64,000 bases of DNA, taken from contig NZ_JANHAX010000002.1 in the NCBI RefSeq assembly GCF_030848945.1, forward strand, positions 310,001 to 374,000, in the 5' to 3' direction. This DNA comes from Marimonas arenosa. GTDB taxonomy: Bacteria > Pseudomonadota > Alphaproteobacteria > Rhodobacterales > Rhodobacteraceae. A model generated the notes under the pieces. It worked only from the letters and a program-made list of their open reading frames with translations, had not been told where the DNA came from and searched no databases. Position numbers and translations under genes: made by a program. Positions 62,520 to 64,000 of the stretch are shown here, piece after piece (the stretch's first letter is position 1; each line of letters opens with the position of its first letter).

Positions 62520-63001
62520 TCAGGCCATCACCGCATAAGGCGGATCCAGCCGGTATTCCTCAAGGTTCGGCGTGTCGCCGATCCGGTCCACCACTGTGAA
62601 AAGGCCGGGCTCCGCCAGCGGCGTCAAAACGCCATGCCAGGTGCCGCGGTGGAAATTGACCCCCTGCCGGCCGCTTGCCAGAAAAGCCTGCGGCTTGCCC
62701 GGTTTTCCAGCATTGTCAGGTGCCGCGATGACCAGCCAGTCCTGCCCATGCATCGGGATGAAGGCCTGGCTGCCGTCAGGGTGGCGCTCCAGCAGATCCA
62801 GCGTATAGGGCAGGGCGCGGGGCTCGGACAGAAACACCGAAATCCCGACGCGTCCGTCCGGTCCGAAATCGAGTGTCGCCTGGTCGTGCCAGCGCCCGCA
62901 CAGCCCGGCATTGATGATCCGGTCCGGCTCACCCGCCGCCTCGAGCACATCGCCGAACGGTGCGAAGGACGCGGCCGTCAGACTTTGCGCCACGATCCTA
63001 A

Positions 63002-63005
<4 letters not shown>
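62520..63005 (-). CDS. allA: Ureidoglycolate lyase
   Basis: The 161-residue enzyme splits ureidoglycolate into glyoxylate and urea. Family marks are LTAASFAPFGDVLEAAGEPD, GISVFLSEPRALPYTLDLLE, LERHPDGSQAFIPMHGQDWL and NFHRGTWHGVL, a cupin-like fold. The start at 63005 overlaps the stop of the ureidoglycine aminohydrolase gene by 4 bases, so the two are coupled. It follows uraD and allE-type genes in pathway order. Confidence 0.93.
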
Positions 63006-63816
<811 letters not shown>

Positions 63817-63820
<4 letters not shown>

Positions 63821-64000
63821 AGCATGTCCTCCAACCTGAGCCGCGCGATGCGTTCGACCTGTTTGCAGGCCTCTGCGAACTCGGTCTCGGTGTCGTTCGA
63901 AATCCGCCGCTCGAAGGCGGCCATGATGCCGGGCTTGTCATGATCGCGTACGGCAATGATGAAAGGGAATCCGTGCTTTTCGACATAGTCGGCGTTGAGC
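63817..64000 (-). CDS. uraD: OHCU decarboxylase UraD, C-terminal part
   Basis: The last 60 or so residues of a protein cut by the right window edge: YVEKHGFPFIIAVRDHDKPG, then FERRISNDTETEFAEACKQV and ERIARLRLEDML. These match 2-oxo-4-hydroxy-4-carboxy-5-ureidoimidazoline decarboxylase, which makes S-allantoin from a urate-derived intermediate. The 5' part lies outside the window. Confidence 0.9.

Overview
This 64 kb window looks like chromosome of a GC-rich alphaproteobacterium of the Rhodobacterales (Roseobacter group). The evidence is a set of markers read from the sequence: the cell-cycle regulator TrcR (DUF1013), COQ9 next to rpsU, an HvrA/H-NS-type protein, tandem DUF2125 proteins, a Hint-domain protein, a MocR/flavin-protein pair and a BCCT transporter paired with a universal stress protein. 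No rRNA, CRISPR array, prophage or intact insertion sequence was seen. There is one tRNA (Met, CAU).

Positions 1-9800 hold a MocR regulator divergent from a flavin-binding protein, then a stress and osmotic neighbourhood (UspA-like protein, BCCT transporter, Nu-class GST, MscL, SH3 protein), tRNA-Met, acetoacetyl-CoA synthetase and a hemolysin-III-type membrane protein. Positions 9900-16650 hold alanine dehydrogenase with its divergent Lrp-type regulator around a clear palindrome, a Hint-domain protein, a GMC oxidoreductase and a leishmanolysin-like metalloprotease. Positions 17100-25950 hold YghU, a flavodoxin, rpsU, COQ9, two quinone oxidoreductases, an H-NS-like protein, RNase T2, TrcR and an MFS transporter. 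Positions 25900-41000 hold a flavoprotein and MscS operon, an HNH protein, an intergenic hairpin repeat, a crotonase/SDR pair, two DUF2125 paralogs, PmbA, a CysQ-like phosphatase, class I fumarase and an EF-G-like protein whose GTPase motifs are degenerate.

Positions 41050-61000 look like an accessory region: longer gaps, interspersed-repeat traces and several broken genes. It carries a ketopantoate reductase homologue, a DUF1127 protein, a SARP/TolB-like/TPR regulator and a cation transporter with an HMA domain. Its core is a peptide or amide uptake and hydrolysis cluster. An oligopeptide ABC transporter (binding protein, two permeases, fused double ATPase) is divergent from an M81 (MlrC-type) peptidase, a frameshifted M20 deacylase, a cytoplasmic gamma-glutamyltransferase and an M20D amidohydrolase. 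Facing these are an amidase pseudogene, a second M20 peptidase and the tail of another M20D gene. The combination suggests import of a peptide-like, perhaps gamma-glutamyl or N-acylated, compound and its stepwise hydrolysis, in a pathway that is partly decaying. The substrate is inference.

Positions 61037-64000 are a compact purine-catabolism operon on the minus strand: uraD (cut by the window edge), ureidoglycine aminohydrolase, ureidoglycolate lyase and an NCS2 nucleobase permease.
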